Shown: in pieces, positions 34,058 through 44,106 of the stretch
Layout: the number at the start of each line of letters is the position of its first letter
How positions within the stretch are numbered: the first letter of the stretch is position 1
Source: Nephrocerus scutellatus
Taxonomy: Eukaryota; Arthropoda; Insecta; Diptera; Pipunculidae
NCBI GenBank assembly: GCA_947095585.1
Contig: OX352763.1
Coordinates: forward strand, 32,661,462-32,725,461
Reading direction: 5' to 3'
DNA: 64,000 bases
The notes under the pieces: generated by a model
What the model was told of the DNA's origin: nothing
The model's database searches: none
Seen by the model: the letters and a program-made list of their open reading frames with translations, nothing else
Position numbers and translations under genes: made by a program

Positions 34058-35321
34058 CCGGGTGACTGACACGAAGTGTTACCAACTTCAGATTGTCATT
34101 GCAATGATGACAGAGCGCTCAAATTTACACTAATGACAGCTCATTCCATTGTTTACAAGCGTACGTATTCAGAAAAAAGTTATCCGCAATGGAATTCAAG
34201 CGCAATAGTGTGATTGCTCTATTTTTGGCTGGAAAACCACAACCGCAGATTGTTAACCAGTTAAAACATCTGCATGTGAATAAAATGTTTGTTTATTGCA
34301 CCATAAATCGTTATAACGATACTGGCAGCATTGCAAAACGCCATGGTGGTGGACCGAAACGCACTGCAACATCGCCGGATAACATTCGGAAGGTGAAGAC
34401 CAAATTGGCTCGGAATCCGCGCCGTAGCTGCAGAAAAATTACTCGTGAGACAAACATTTCGCTCGAACGGATGAATTGAAATTGATATTGAAAGATCATC
34501 TTGGACTAAAGGCCTTGAAATTCCAAAAAACAGATGGTCTCACCGATGCTCAAAAAAAAGTTAGAGTGGAAAGAGCAAAGGAGTTGTTACGCTAGCACGA
34601 AAGTGGCGATTAGCCGAATTTGGTTTTCTCCGATGAGTCACCGTTCGTTATTGAACAATATGTGAACAAGCAAAACGACCGGATTTACTTGCCCGGCCAT
34701 TTTACTGAAAATTTGGACCAACGGATTGCCACTCGAAACCAAGCGCCGCCGATGGTGATGGTTTGGGCCGTCGTAACGGCCGAAAGCCGTTCACCGCTCG
34801 TTTTTTTGGACCGTTGCATCAAGATAAATGCTCAATTTATCGGGATCATGTGTTGGAAGGAGCGTTGAAGCCTTGGGCACAAAAACATTTCGGCCGCAGA
34901 GCCTGGACATTTCAACAGGACTCGGCGCCGAGTCATAAAGCGCGCGTCAATCAAGATTGGCTGAGAAACAACGTTCCGCGGTTCATTTCCACTGCCCAAT
35001 GGCCATCAAATTCACCGGATGCAAATCCGCTAGATTTCTCGGTTTGAGGTATTTTGAATAGCAAGTTTGGGACAAAAAAATACCAATTGATCATCTTAAG
35101 CAAGCACTTCGCCGGGAATGGGCCAAAATACCACAGAGCCACTTTCGTGCTGCATGCATGTGATGGCCATAATCGCGGCTAAGGGTGGCCAAATTGAAAA
35201 CTGCTAATGCAATTCGAAATTAAATATTTGTGAACATTTTTTACTTTGATTCCATAAAATTCATCAAAAAATAAAAATTCTGTGGCGTTTTGTTTTGGTA
35301 ACACTTCGTGTCAGTCACCCG
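34058..35321 (+). mobile_element. maT-type (DD37D) mariner element with clear TIRs
   Basis: Left terminus CCGGGTGACTGACACGAAGT continuing GTTACCA; right terminus TGGTAACACTTCGTGTCAGT continuing CACCCG. The two are inverted copies differing by one C at the tip. TA dinucleotides flank at 34056-34057 and 35322-35323. Length is about 1264 bp. Confidence 0.92.
34189..35165 (+). pseudogene. maT-type transposase, frameshifted
   Basis: Starts MEFKRNSVIALFLAGKPQPQ, a helix-turn-helix region with a KRHGGGPKRTATSP linker. The catalytic region gives VFSDESPFVIEQYVNKQNDR (first D), TFQQDSAPSHKARVNQDWLR (second D) and NSPDANPLDFSV (third D); 37 residues separate the second and third Asp, the DD37D signature of the maT family. 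Breaks: a stop at about 34477, a stop near 34592, a frame change near 34840, and TGA replacing the Trp codon after DFSV (35045). All three catalytic Asp codons survive. Not functional. Confidence 0.87.
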
Positions 35322-35605
35322 TATATTCTAACATGTATGTGACATTTGCTAGTTTGCTCTTAGTACAGCCTGATTTTCGTATACCAACTCAGCGATACTC
35401 AGCGATATACAACGCAATACACTATTAGATGTGAGCGACAAACTTGTTTTGTGAGAATTGTGAGAGATCAACAAGGAATACAACTTGTTTATTGCATTTA
35501 ACAATTCCAACAAATATAATTACATAGAATGTGAAAAAGTCAATATAAATTAAACTTACAACCACACAAATAGAGTGTCACTACTCACAATTATCTTTCC
35601 AAACT

Positions 35606-35850
35606 TATAATATACGGTCTAGCTTCTCCAAACCATTCGAGTTGTGCGTGTTTTTATTTTGCATGGAATGGACCTACAATTTAATGCCATAATTGAGAGG
35701 CGAGTTTGGAAGCTTTCCGTGACAAGTTATTACTATTGGACATTTGTCAGAAAGATGGGACCGTGAAAAATACTTTTGGTGTTTTGGGATTCGAACCTCG
35801 AACCTCCTGCTCAGAATTTCAACGCAATAACCACTAGATACACTGTATCA
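35606..35850 (-). mobile_element. tRNA-derived SINE, copy D (inverted)
   Basis: Complement of the family: B box complement GGATTCGAACC at 35787-35797, the TTTTGGTGTTTTGGG block, CATTTGTCAGAAA, TGACAAGTTATTACT and CGGTCTAGCTTCTCC toward the left end. It lies about 300 bp upstream of SDR gene 3. Confidence 0.78.
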
Positions 35851-35965
35851 GGTATATATTATTGAGCTTTATTTCAGGTTTTTGAAAATTGCATGTACGA
35901 ATCAGATTCATCAACCCCGTCTACTAGAAAGCGATTGTATGACTATATGAATACAAAATGTAAAC

Positions 35966-36091
35966 AAGATAACTTCTGATTTATGTAGGTAATCGGTGTT
36001 TCAATGTATTACACAAAAGGAAAATGAGCTTACATATAAGCAAAATAAGCTTTAGTTGATGCAGAGCGCAGTAGGCACTGTGCATCAGTTA
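35966..36091 (+). promoter_or_regulatory. Putative promoter of SDR gene 3
   Basis: An exact 20-bp block AGATAACTTCTGATTTATGT at 35967-35986 is shared with SDR gene 4 (43955-43974) and holds a consensus GATA-factor site. The initiator ATCAGTTAC has its A at 36087, 61 nt before the ATG. No TATA at -30. Confidence 0.52.
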
Positions 36092-36147
36092 CATTTTGTC
36101 AACCAAGTACAACGCAAGAGTTAATTTGTTGCTTGCCGTTAATTACC

Positions 36148-37050
36148 ATGGACAGATGGAAGAACAAAGTAGCAGTTGTCACCGGCGCCAGTTCTGGAAT
36201 TGGAGCTGCATGCAGCAAGGATTTGGTAAATGCCGGTATAATCGTTGTCGGTTTAGATTGTCGAGAAGGTCGCCTAATCGAGCTTCGTAATAGTCTGCCA
36301 TCTGAACTCAAATCGAATTTTTATGCCATCAAGTGCGACATTACTAAGGAGGAGGATATCATCGGAACTTTTGATTGGGTCGAAAAGAATCTCGGTGGTG
36401 TCGATATTCTTATAAACAATGCTGGTATTGGCCGCAGTGGACAATTGCTGTCCGATAATAATACCGCTGATTTGAAGGCAATTCTTGATACTAATGTCTT
36501 GGGTGTAGCTCTGTGCACACGGGAGGCTTTCCGCTCCATGAAGAAACGCAACTTCGATGGACACATTGTTCTTATTAACAGTATAGCTGGACATAACGTC
36601 CCTCAATTTGGTGTAGACTTTTCACTTAATATTTACCCTGCATCGAAATACGCCATCACCGCAATGACCGAAGTCTATAGACAGGAATTTCTGACTAACA
36701 AAACAAAAGTGAAAATTACTGTAAGACATGAAATTTTTAATTAAGAAGAGAATTATTTAAAACTATGTATCTTTTTTCTTTTTACTTTCTTTCTTTTGTA
36801 GAGCATCAGTCCTGGCGCTGTGGATACAGAAATCGTAAGCAATGAAATGAGAGCGGTTTTGTCAAGGCAGCCATTCTTACGACCCGAGGATGTTTCAAAT
36901 GCAGTTCTTTATTGCATTCAAACACCTCCCACAGTTCAGGTAATTTGCTGAATTAAGAACAAGTTCTACAAGTTTTAACAATCTCCATTTATACTCGTGA
37001 CTATTCAGATTCATGAACTAACCATTAAACCGGTCGGAGAGATCGTCTAA
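36148..37050 (+). CDS. Short-chain dehydrogenase/reductase, farnesol dehydrogenase/DHRS11-like (paralog 3)
   Basis: Exons are 36148-36720, 36802-36939 and 37009-37050 (573+138+42 nt; 250 residues), introns 81 and 69 bp, GT-AG. The ATG at 36148 aligns with all paralogs. TGASSGIG 12-19, VDILINNAG 85-93, DTN 114-116, NSIAGH 144-149, YPASK 163-167 and SPG 194-196 are intact. The cofactor loop reads GLDCRE where paralogs 1, 2 and 4 have GLARRE: Asp at 37 and Cys at 38 replace Ala-Arg. In SDRs an acidic residue there favours NAD(H), so this copy may have changed cofactor. Closest to paralog 4 (both INNAGIG, GQLLSDNN, RNFDGHIVL). AATAAA at 37243. Confidence 0.95.
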
Positions 37051-37259
37051 GATCTAAGATATGTGTGTAGTGCAGAATCATAGCGAAGTTATTATGAATT
37101 TGTAATTTCATAGTTATTCTGCAATATATTTGTTATTAATTATATTTTTTTAATTCATATTTACGGAAAATAAGCCAATTCTGGGTACCTAGGGGTTTTA
37201 TTATATCATCTTGCAAAACTTGTAACTCACTGTTCTGATATCAATAAAAGTTATATCAA

Positions 37260-37858
37260 TATAGCAGAATAAAGAAAATATCTCGTATTAACTCTAGTAT
37301 ATGTACATTAATTTGAATGCAGATAAGACATAAGCACACTAGGTACTTAAACGTCTCATAGAGATCACTTTGAAAAAAGAAAAAGTTATTCATCATCTGA
37401 GCGACACAACAATACCAAAGAAACACATAGCTTTTGATAAGTTCGTCTCAAAAGAAATCGGCGGGGCTATGTCGTGGCGCACAGCCGTTGAAACGTCTAT
37501 GTCAGCAAGTCGCTTTGAGGGTAATGGATTGGAATACAAATCAGACATTGACTGCGTACTAAAATATTTTGACATAAAAACGTCTTACTACAAAGGGGTG
37601 CATGTTCAAAAAATAAAATGTTAAGTGAGACACTGTTATGGTCACAATGTTGAGTGATACACTGTTAAGTGTCACACTTTTAAACATCACTATCTTAGAA
37701 TTAATCAAGCGATTCGTATGAAATTCGGTAAGATTATAAGAATTGTTCTTATGGAAATTCTGGTATAGGACCAACAACATAAACTGTACATTTTAAATCT
37801 GGATAAATACTTTAATTTGAGTTAAATGTACATACATATAAGTTAAATAAAATAAATA
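37260..37858. other. Spacer with an 84-codon open frame
   Basis: A plus frame at 37370-37624 (KKHIAFDKFVSKEIGGAMSW) has no recognised domain and follows the poly(A) signal of SDR gene 3. A short duplication around ACACTGTTAxG lies near 37630-37680. Nature unknown. Confidence 0.3.
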
Positions 37859-38144
37859 TATCCACGGCTCAGTGGAAGTGCGTTCGGAAGTGGTTCGAAT
37901 CCCAGTAACACCAAAAGAATTTTTACGGTGTCCCACCTCTCGCGAATGGGTGACAAACGTTCCGAGAGTAATAAGTTGTCACGGAAAGGTTCTCAATTCG
38001 CCGTTCGGAACCGCCGCCCTAAAACTGTAAGTCCCTTCCATTTGTGTCCAAAAATATAAATGCGCAAATGCGCAACACAAATGGTCGCGAGTAGCTAGGC
38101 CTTGTATCGCAATGGTTTGTCGTGCCGAATATTATTATTATTAT
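37859..38144 (+). mobile_element. tRNA-derived SINE, copy E
   Basis: A-box region ACGGCTCAGTGG, B box GGTTCGAATCC at 37892-37902, then CAGTAACACCAAAA, TTTTTACGGTGTCCCACC, CTTCCATTTGTGTCC, GTAGCTAGGCCTTG, and an (ATT)n tail to about 38144. Copies D and E bracket SDR gene 3. Confidence 0.88.
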
Positions 38145-38329
38145 AATATATAGCATATGTTCACGCCTCATATTGGTGAAAGAATTTTTTTAAATCGGTC
38201 CAATAGTTCCGAAGATTACCTCCTACACACAAACTAACATTACCTCTTTAAAATATTAGTATAGATTGGCCTGTGATATGAGAATTTAGATACATCAAGC
38301 ATAATACTCGTATCAATATTAAGGTGTCT

Positions 38330-38610
38330 GGTGCAGGTACAATCTGTAGCGGTATTCCATAGTGTTGTCGGCTCTGTGGACACATGATTGGGGCCGAATT
38401 CATACTATCACTCACTTCAGAGACGCCTTCGATAGCTGTGTGGGTGCTATCTTCACCTGATATGTCCATTGGTACAGTTACAACAATAGAGGTGGAGATG
38501 CTCCTAGAGTCGGGGTCTTCACCTGATATGTCCATCCTGTATGAGTCGGGGTCGTTCACTGAGCGTGCCGTGACAGTTTTACGAGGCAAACCCGAGGTCT
38601 TATTAGCGAG
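38330..38610 (-). other. Coding-like open region with a repeated DISGED motif
   Basis: A minus-strand frame reads LPRKTVTARSVNDPDSYRMD, then ISGEDPDSRS and, 17 residues on, MDISGEDSTHTAI. The duplicated MDISGED peptide corresponds to the DNA repeat TCACCTGATATGTCCAT (38453 and 38519). It has no domain I recognise. It could be an exon scrap, a retroelement piece, or chance from the repeat. Confidence 0.25.
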
Positions 38611-39766
38611 CTAAACATATACATGAAATAATGAAAACCGTATTTATTATTTGTTAGGGAATTATTAAGGCACGACGATATAGACCATTTCGTTACGCTT
38701 ACCCAAGTTTCGAGTTTAAAGACATTTCACTTCAAAAAATTAAGACACAAGGTAACACAGGTTACATGACAGCATCTCTCTTTGATAGTTTAATTATCTT
38801 CTATTTACTTAAATTAAATCTAGCAAACTAGAATATTCCTTGTAATAAATAAAACATCTAATCTCTAGGCGAAAGCCAAGCAAAATCCTACTGTCTGCTA
38901 CTGTCTGTAGTAATTTCATTTCCTGTATGACAGTCCTTTAAACTCTTTCAACTGTTGTACGAGTAAACGAGTACTCTAAGTGAGTATCACTATAATACCT
39001 ACATTTGCCATGTGATTAGAGATCAATCTTAGGATGTAATTTCTTCGGAATCCTGCGTAAAAGGACAATCAATAGATCAACTCAAATATAAAGCTTAAGA
39101 TAGTAAAGCGAGCTACTCAGCTCGACATATGCATGTTGTAATTCAGTGTAAACACTAAATTATCTTAAAAGCCGAATACATTTAATTCACAAAATTCGTA
39201 ACAATTTTTTTTGGGAAATTTTTTTAATTCGTACATTCGTACAAATGTACACACGTTCTTGTGATACATTTTTAACCCATTTCCTAAAGCCCATATAGCG
39301 GCATCAGATCATGCCCTACTATAATGACTGTGTTCTGTGTGCGCTATTAGCAGCGCTGCTTTGCTGTACGATTGGGGTTGTTTCTGCTGTTAAAGTGGAA
39401 TTCAGTATACTTTTGGTTATTGGAGAATTTACATGAAAAATTTTTGCTCTCATGTGCTATGGGATAAGTGAAGAGGGATATTGTGCTTGGTGCAGTAAAT
39501 GTAAGACCAAGAACGCTCATCTTTTAGCAAAACCTGGGCACTATGAATGTACGAGATCAATACCAAGGATAAGACCATGAGAAAACTGCTACGAAAAGTA
39601 GTTAGTAGCGCAGATAGTGGGATACGAATCCCAAGATAAATCACAATGTACATATTCGTCCAAAAATAGGCACCAAATTAGAATTTAGAATTGCATTCTT
39701 TTAGGCTGCAAAATTAATTAGATTATTTGAAATAGAACCGACTATAAGTTTAAATCATTATGTACT
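38611..39766. other. No recognisable gene
   Basis: AT-rich spacer. Around 39265-39300, ATTTTTAACCCATTTCCTAA resembles the unique end part of the ~115-bp repeat element, perhaps a scrap of it. Confidence 0.35.
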
Positions 39767-40207
39767 TGTCAAAAATATAGTCAAACCGGTCTGAGCAATT
39801 TGTCCGATTTGTGTGTAGGTACACAATTTAACATGTAGTTTATTTGTAGAAGATGATTCATTGCATATGAGTGTGGTTAGTTGTAAATAAGATAAGTTGC
39901 CACAATGTTCTGGTATTTTCTCGATATTTCTGTATATAAGATTGGAAGTTTCTGGAAACTTTTCAATGAGTAAAAATAGAGGCGTATGGTCGATGTAGTT
40001 CCGTTCTTATTTGGAATTCAACCAGTGCAGTTGAAGAGTACTGGCAAATAGAATAGTAGTGAAGTACAAGTACAAGTATTGTTTTGTTTACATTTTAAGT
40101 TATCACCAGTATAAATTGTGAACTCGTATTATTTTTACTGTTTGTGTAATAAAGTTGTTATTTGTAAATTAATAAACATGTGTTTTGTGTTTTATCTGCA
40201 AAATCCT
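39767..40207 (+). repeat. LTR-like dispersed repeat, copy 2 (longest)
   Basis: Begins TGTCAAAAATATAGTCAAAC and includes TTCTGGTATTTTCTCG, ATAAGATTGGAAGTTTCTGG, AGTTATCACCAGTATAAATT, a TAATAAAGTTGTTATTTG region with poly(A)-type AATAAA, and ends around CTGCAAAATCC. The minus copy at 60878-61163 matches over nearly the whole length. The TG start and internal poly(A) signal suit an LTR; no gag or pol is nearby, so a solo LTR is likely. Confidence 0.55.
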
Positions 40208-40563
40208 ATACGAACTTGAAAGCCTTAAGTTTATAACAATACATACAAAAACTTTACTTAATTAAAAATGAAATTTTCGCAATTATTCCAATGATTCGAG
40301 AACGGGGAAAAAATCGGCCTAAATTTTAACGCAAGAGAAGACTTTATTATTTTGCGAACGCAAATTATACTGTCAAACACAACAGAGCTCCACAAATTTC
40401 GTAAAAGTTATTTTTCCATGATTATGGCTCTGTGTTCCATTAAGTCTGTGCTACGCAAGTACGTTTTTGTACGTTTATTTTATATTTTGTCATATACACC
40501 AACCGAATACAAAAGCTTAAAATTATACCACCGACGTTTTCGTTATATGTACATTATATTATA

Positions 40564-41623
40564 AAGGGTGTCCCGACAAGAGCGCCGGATTTAATTTTAA
40601 AGAAAAAACACATTTATTTTTGAATTAAGCAAACATTTTTATTTCAGCATAAAGAAAAATAGTTCCGATTAAACGTGAATTACAACATCAGGCAAATGGC
40701 CACCACTACCTCTGCCACAGGGTTATTCTTATGTTGAAATTTTGAATAACGTTTTCCCATAAATCTGGCTGTGTTTCACCAATAACGCGCCGTATTTCCT
40801 CTTTAAGATGTTCAACTGTTTCAGGCTTATTCGCATACACCTTTTCCTTCACATAGCCCCAAACAAAATCGCACGATCTTGGTGGCCAATGTTGATCGCC
40901 AAATCGAGATATGACACGGCCTGAAAACTAAGTCTGCAGTTACACCATTGTTTCACGTGCTGTGTGGCAGGTCGCACCGTCTTGTTGGAAAAACGTGTCC
41001 TCCACATCAATTACATCCAATTCGGGTCACAAAACCTCCGTTAAAATTTCGCGATACAGCACTCCATTAACAGTTAGCGCATTTCCAGCCGCATTTTCAA
41101 AGAAATACTCCGCCAGCCCTGAATGAACACCAAACAGTTACTCGCCGTGGATGCATTGGTTGTTTGAGTATCACACGACGATTTTCAGAACCCCAAATCC
41201 GACAGTTTTGCTTATTTACGTATCCGTCGAGTTGAAAATGTGCCTCATCTGAAAAAATGATTTTCTTTAAAAAATCCGCATTAATTTGATGATGTTCCAA
41301 CAACCAATCAGCAAATTCACGGCGCTGCGCATGGTCCCTTGGCTTGATTTCTTGCACCAATTGAACCTTGTACGCGTGCAAATGCAAATCTTTTACCAAA
41401 ATTCGTTGCATAGTGCTACTGGAAATGTTTAATTGTTGACCACGATGCCGAATGGATGTTCTTGGATTCTCGGCCACAGATTCCCTTACTGTTAATTAAA
41501 CGTTGGTTTGAATACTTCTCCATATTTTTAAATCGCGTGGTCTTTACGTGACAAATGTCAAAAATCACCGTTCAACTCGTATTAAAAAAAATTTAAATCC
41601 GGAGCTCTTGTTGGGACACCCTA
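40564..41623 (-). mobile_element. Tc1/mariner element (DD41D-like), internally deleted
   Basis: Termini AAGGGTGTCCCGACAAGAGC at the left and, as complement of the right end, TAGGGTGTCCCAACAAGAGC, flanked by TA. About 1.06 kb, shorter than the DD41D relative at 58173-59479. Located between the LTR-like repeat and another mariner. Confidence 0.85.
40690..41530 (-). pseudogene. DD41D-like transposase, deleted
   Basis: The minus strand gives MEKYSNQR at the start, then jumps to AENPRTSIRHRGQQLNISSS, TMQRILVKDLHLHAYKVQLV, IIFSDEAHFQLDGYVNKQNC (first Asp) and, further left, FFQQDGATCHTA (second Asp) and WPPRSCDF-VWGYVKEKVY. The relative at 58-59 kb has SCDLTPLDYYLWG here, so the segment bearing the third Asp is deleted. 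The N-terminal DNA-binding region is also mostly missing. Non-functional. Confidence 0.82.
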
Positions 41624-42157
41624 TATTATAAAATTATGCTAAAAAATCACAAATCAAATCATAAAACAGACTTATTTATGAACTTCATCATAAATCGAAT
41701 CTGATGTTTTCGACGACAATGATGATAATTTTATTTCACCATAAAAAACCTAAGAGATACCAAAAATTTGAGTCAAATCCGCACTTGCGTTGCGCTAAAA
41801 TCATTTTGCAGACATCTGGATGAATTATTTAAACATCAATATATCTCTATACATTGTCTGCGCACACATCAAAGCTTTCACGCCCTTTTAAATGGTTGAA
41901 AAAGCTATAAAAGCTATTCAACGCTTATTCGAACGAACATCAAACAAACAAAACAACTTAAATTTTTGCGGTTTTTACAAGGGTAGTTTGATAAGTCAGT
42001 GACCTTTTCAATTTCCCGAGCAGTAACATTAAATGCAATACTGCTCCCGTCAACTGCTATCTATTGATAGACCACTGTCAAATTTAAAGGAAGCTGCGTC
42101 ATTTAGTTTGTGTTTGACAGCAATTGAAATCGGACAACCTCGTGAATTTTAACGAAA

Positions 42158-43130
42158 ATGGGGAAAAGTGAATTTCGTGTGCTGATTAAGCGGCGATGTT
42201 CAGCCGCAATCCGAAGGAGTTTTTGCGCCGTTTCGTAAATGTCGACTTTTGTCCATCACATCACACCAGAGACCAAGAAACAATCAAGACAGTGGGTTTC
42301 TCCGGGTGAACGTTCACCAAAGAAGACAGAAGGTCGGTCTGTCGGCCAACAAGGTCATGGCGACAGTTTTTTTTTGGGATGCATGCGATGTCATTCACAT
42401 AGATTACTTTGAAAAGGATAAAACAATCACCGGCGATTATTATTCAGAGCTTTTGGACAGATTCTTGAAGATATTGATTTGAAGAAAAAACCACCACACT
42501 AGGGGAAGGAAAATGTGCTGTTCCATTAAGACAATGCACGAATGCACACGTGTGTAGGCACCATGACAAAAATCCATAAATTGAGCTATGAACTGCTACC
42601 GGATCCAGCATATTCCCCAAATTTAGCCCTCTGCGACTATTTCCTGTTTCCAAACCAGAAGAAATTGCTGGGCGTAAGAGATTTGTGTCTAACGAAGAAG
42701 TCATCGAAAGAGAAAGAAAGTGAAAAAATCTGCAGCTACTAAAAAAAGTGGTAGAGAAGGAAAAAAACTGAAAAAGCTAAAGCAAAAACCATTAAGAAGG
42801 CAGGTGGTGCTGTTAAGGCTAAAACACCGAAACCAAAAACTGCTGCTTCAAGTGTTAAAGCCAAGGCTGCTGCTAAACCATAAGCTGTTACCGCTCCTGC
42901 AGTTAAACCGAAAAAATTCGCTACAGCAGCGAAGAAAGCAGCACCTAAATTGTTACTTTTTGGTTTTCAAGACGATCAGAAAATAATCGTTTTGAAGTTA
43001 AAATAACAAAATGAAACAAACGCCTTTTTTAAGAGCCTTAAATAAACCCTTTATGTGAAAGGAATAAAAAAATTGGAAAAACGCCGAACAAAATGAATCA
43101 AGCTTAAAGGAGACTATGTTTACCAATAAA
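42158..43130 (+). pseudogene. mariner transposase, deleted and interrupted
   Basis: Starts MGKSEFRVLIKRRCSAA at 42158, then joins directly to NPKEFLRRFV (42209), skipping the helix-turn-helix and linker. Catalytic parts follow in shifting frames: HHITPETKKQSRQWVSPGER, KVMATVFFWDAC, ENVLFH-DNARMHT (second Asp, stop before it), and YSPNLALCDYFLFPNQKKLL (third Asp), then RKRFVSNEEVIE. The H1 block intervenes, after which KGIKKLEKRRTK, a stop, IKLKGDYVYQ ends the transposase at about 43130. The D-YF-LFPN context and 34-type spacing fit true mariners. Confidence 0.85.
42711..43037 (+). pseudogene. Histone H1 C-terminal tail fragment with 3' stem-loop
   Basis: A lysine/alanine/proline-rich stretch reads KKVKKSAATKKSG, then after a one-base frame change EKAKAKTIKKAGGAVKAKTP, KPKTAASSVKAKAAAKP, a stop (TAA, 42881), AVTAPAVKPKKFATAAKKAA. 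This is the composition and order of an insect linker-histone tail. At 43022-43037 lies GCCTTTTTTAAGAGCC: loop TTTA and right arm AGAGCC match the replication-dependent histone 3' stem-loop, while the left arm is degraded. So coding tail, 3' UTR and processing signal came together, in the same orientation as the transposase. The copy cannot encode a functional H1. Confidence 0.75.
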
Positions 43131-43240
43131 AGGCTTTTTTGCCGAAAAAAAATATCTTTTATTCAAAAAGTCAGTGACTTATCAAACCACCCTCGTAAAT
43201 TCTCCATATTATCCTCGCTTCGGCATGGTTCTGTCGTTCT

Positions 43241-43430
43241 CTCTGTCGTTCGTTTGTTCGGTGTTGGAATGTTGCCCACTTCCCAGAACCAGATTTTACT
43301 GAAACTTTGCACACATGTCTATTTCTAGTTATAATACTTTCTAATAAAATTCGGGAGTGATCGTGCCACGGTTTTAGGGGGCTACCCGATTTTATTCAAA
43401 CTTTGTACAAATGTGTCAATCCGATTAGAG
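43241..43430. repeat. Possible scrap of the ~115-bp repeat element
   Basis: TTTACTGAAACTTTGCACAC at about 43293 and CCCGATTTTATTCAAACTTT at 43386 resemble the unique segment of the inverted copy at 10500-10530. Weak; no full unit is present. Confidence 0.35.
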
Positions 43431-43499
43431 AATTTACAAGAAAATTTTTTTATTTCTATGGTTTGTTTTTTATAGAATTTTAGAAGGAGCTTAGGACAT

Positions 43500-43953
43500 T
43501 TTTTTTCTTTGGATCTACATATCTATTATACACGAGCAAATGCAATCAATAGTTCTTTTTTATTTATCAATATTATAAGAAAGACCAAAAGACTAAGCTC
43601 GAGACACAGCCTGCAATGCCAAGACCGCCAAGTCATAAAACAATGTACGAATATTTTTAAAAAAGGAAAATATTATTGAACGATTACAGTCTTTGACTTA
43701 TTTGTCGATATCTTCTGAATAGCCCTCTTATACGTCTGATTTCAGTGAAATTAAAAAATATTACTTACAAGCAGATGAACAGCAGAACGATAAAGACAAT
43801 AAAATTAAGATCACATGCACTTTTATAATGTGCTTCCTTACTTTCAGGTTTTTTAAAAATAGCCGGTGAATAACTAATGCAAATCAAAATCATTAACCCC
43901 ATCCACTTCAAATTAAAGTAGTGTTGTTGAGTGCAAAGTACCATGTAAAACAA
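43500..43953. other. Spacer upstream of SDR gene 4
   Basis: AT-rich. The part from about 43880, AATCAAAATCATTAACCCCA, resembles the region upstream of SDR gene 3 (35901, AATCAGATTCATCAACCCCG), so upstream sequence was duplicated with the gene. Confidence 0.45.
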
Positions 43954-43954
43954 A

Positions 43955-44048
43955 AGATAACTTCTGATTTATGTTATTATCCTTTTTTTCAGTGCATTCG
44001 ATGGATGCAAAATATCTTTATAAATAAAATACAATTTTGTGTATCAGT
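43955..44048 (+). promoter_or_regulatory. Putative promoter of SDR gene 4
   Basis: The 20-bp block AGATAACTTCTGATTTATGT (43955-43974) is identical to that of SDR gene 3. TATAAATA at 44019-44026 sits 27 bp before the A (44046) of the initiator TATCAGTCA; the resulting 5' UTR is 61 nt. This is the only paralog with a good TATA box. Confidence 0.6.
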
Positions 44049-44106
44049 CAGACTTTGCTGATCAAGTTGAGCACAAGCGAGAATTTGCTACTTACCATTA
44101 TTTACC

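Larger units (their letters stand above)
41978..43195 (+). mobile_element. mariner (DD34D) element carrying a histone H1 fragment
   Basis: Left terminus CAAGGGTAGTTTGATAAGTC; the complement of the right end reads CGAGGGTGGTTTGATAAGTC; TA flanks both (41976 and 43196). Total 1218 bp. Inside, the transposase has lost its N-terminal half and gained an H1 segment, so the normal length is a coincidence of a deletion and an insertion. Confidence 0.9.
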
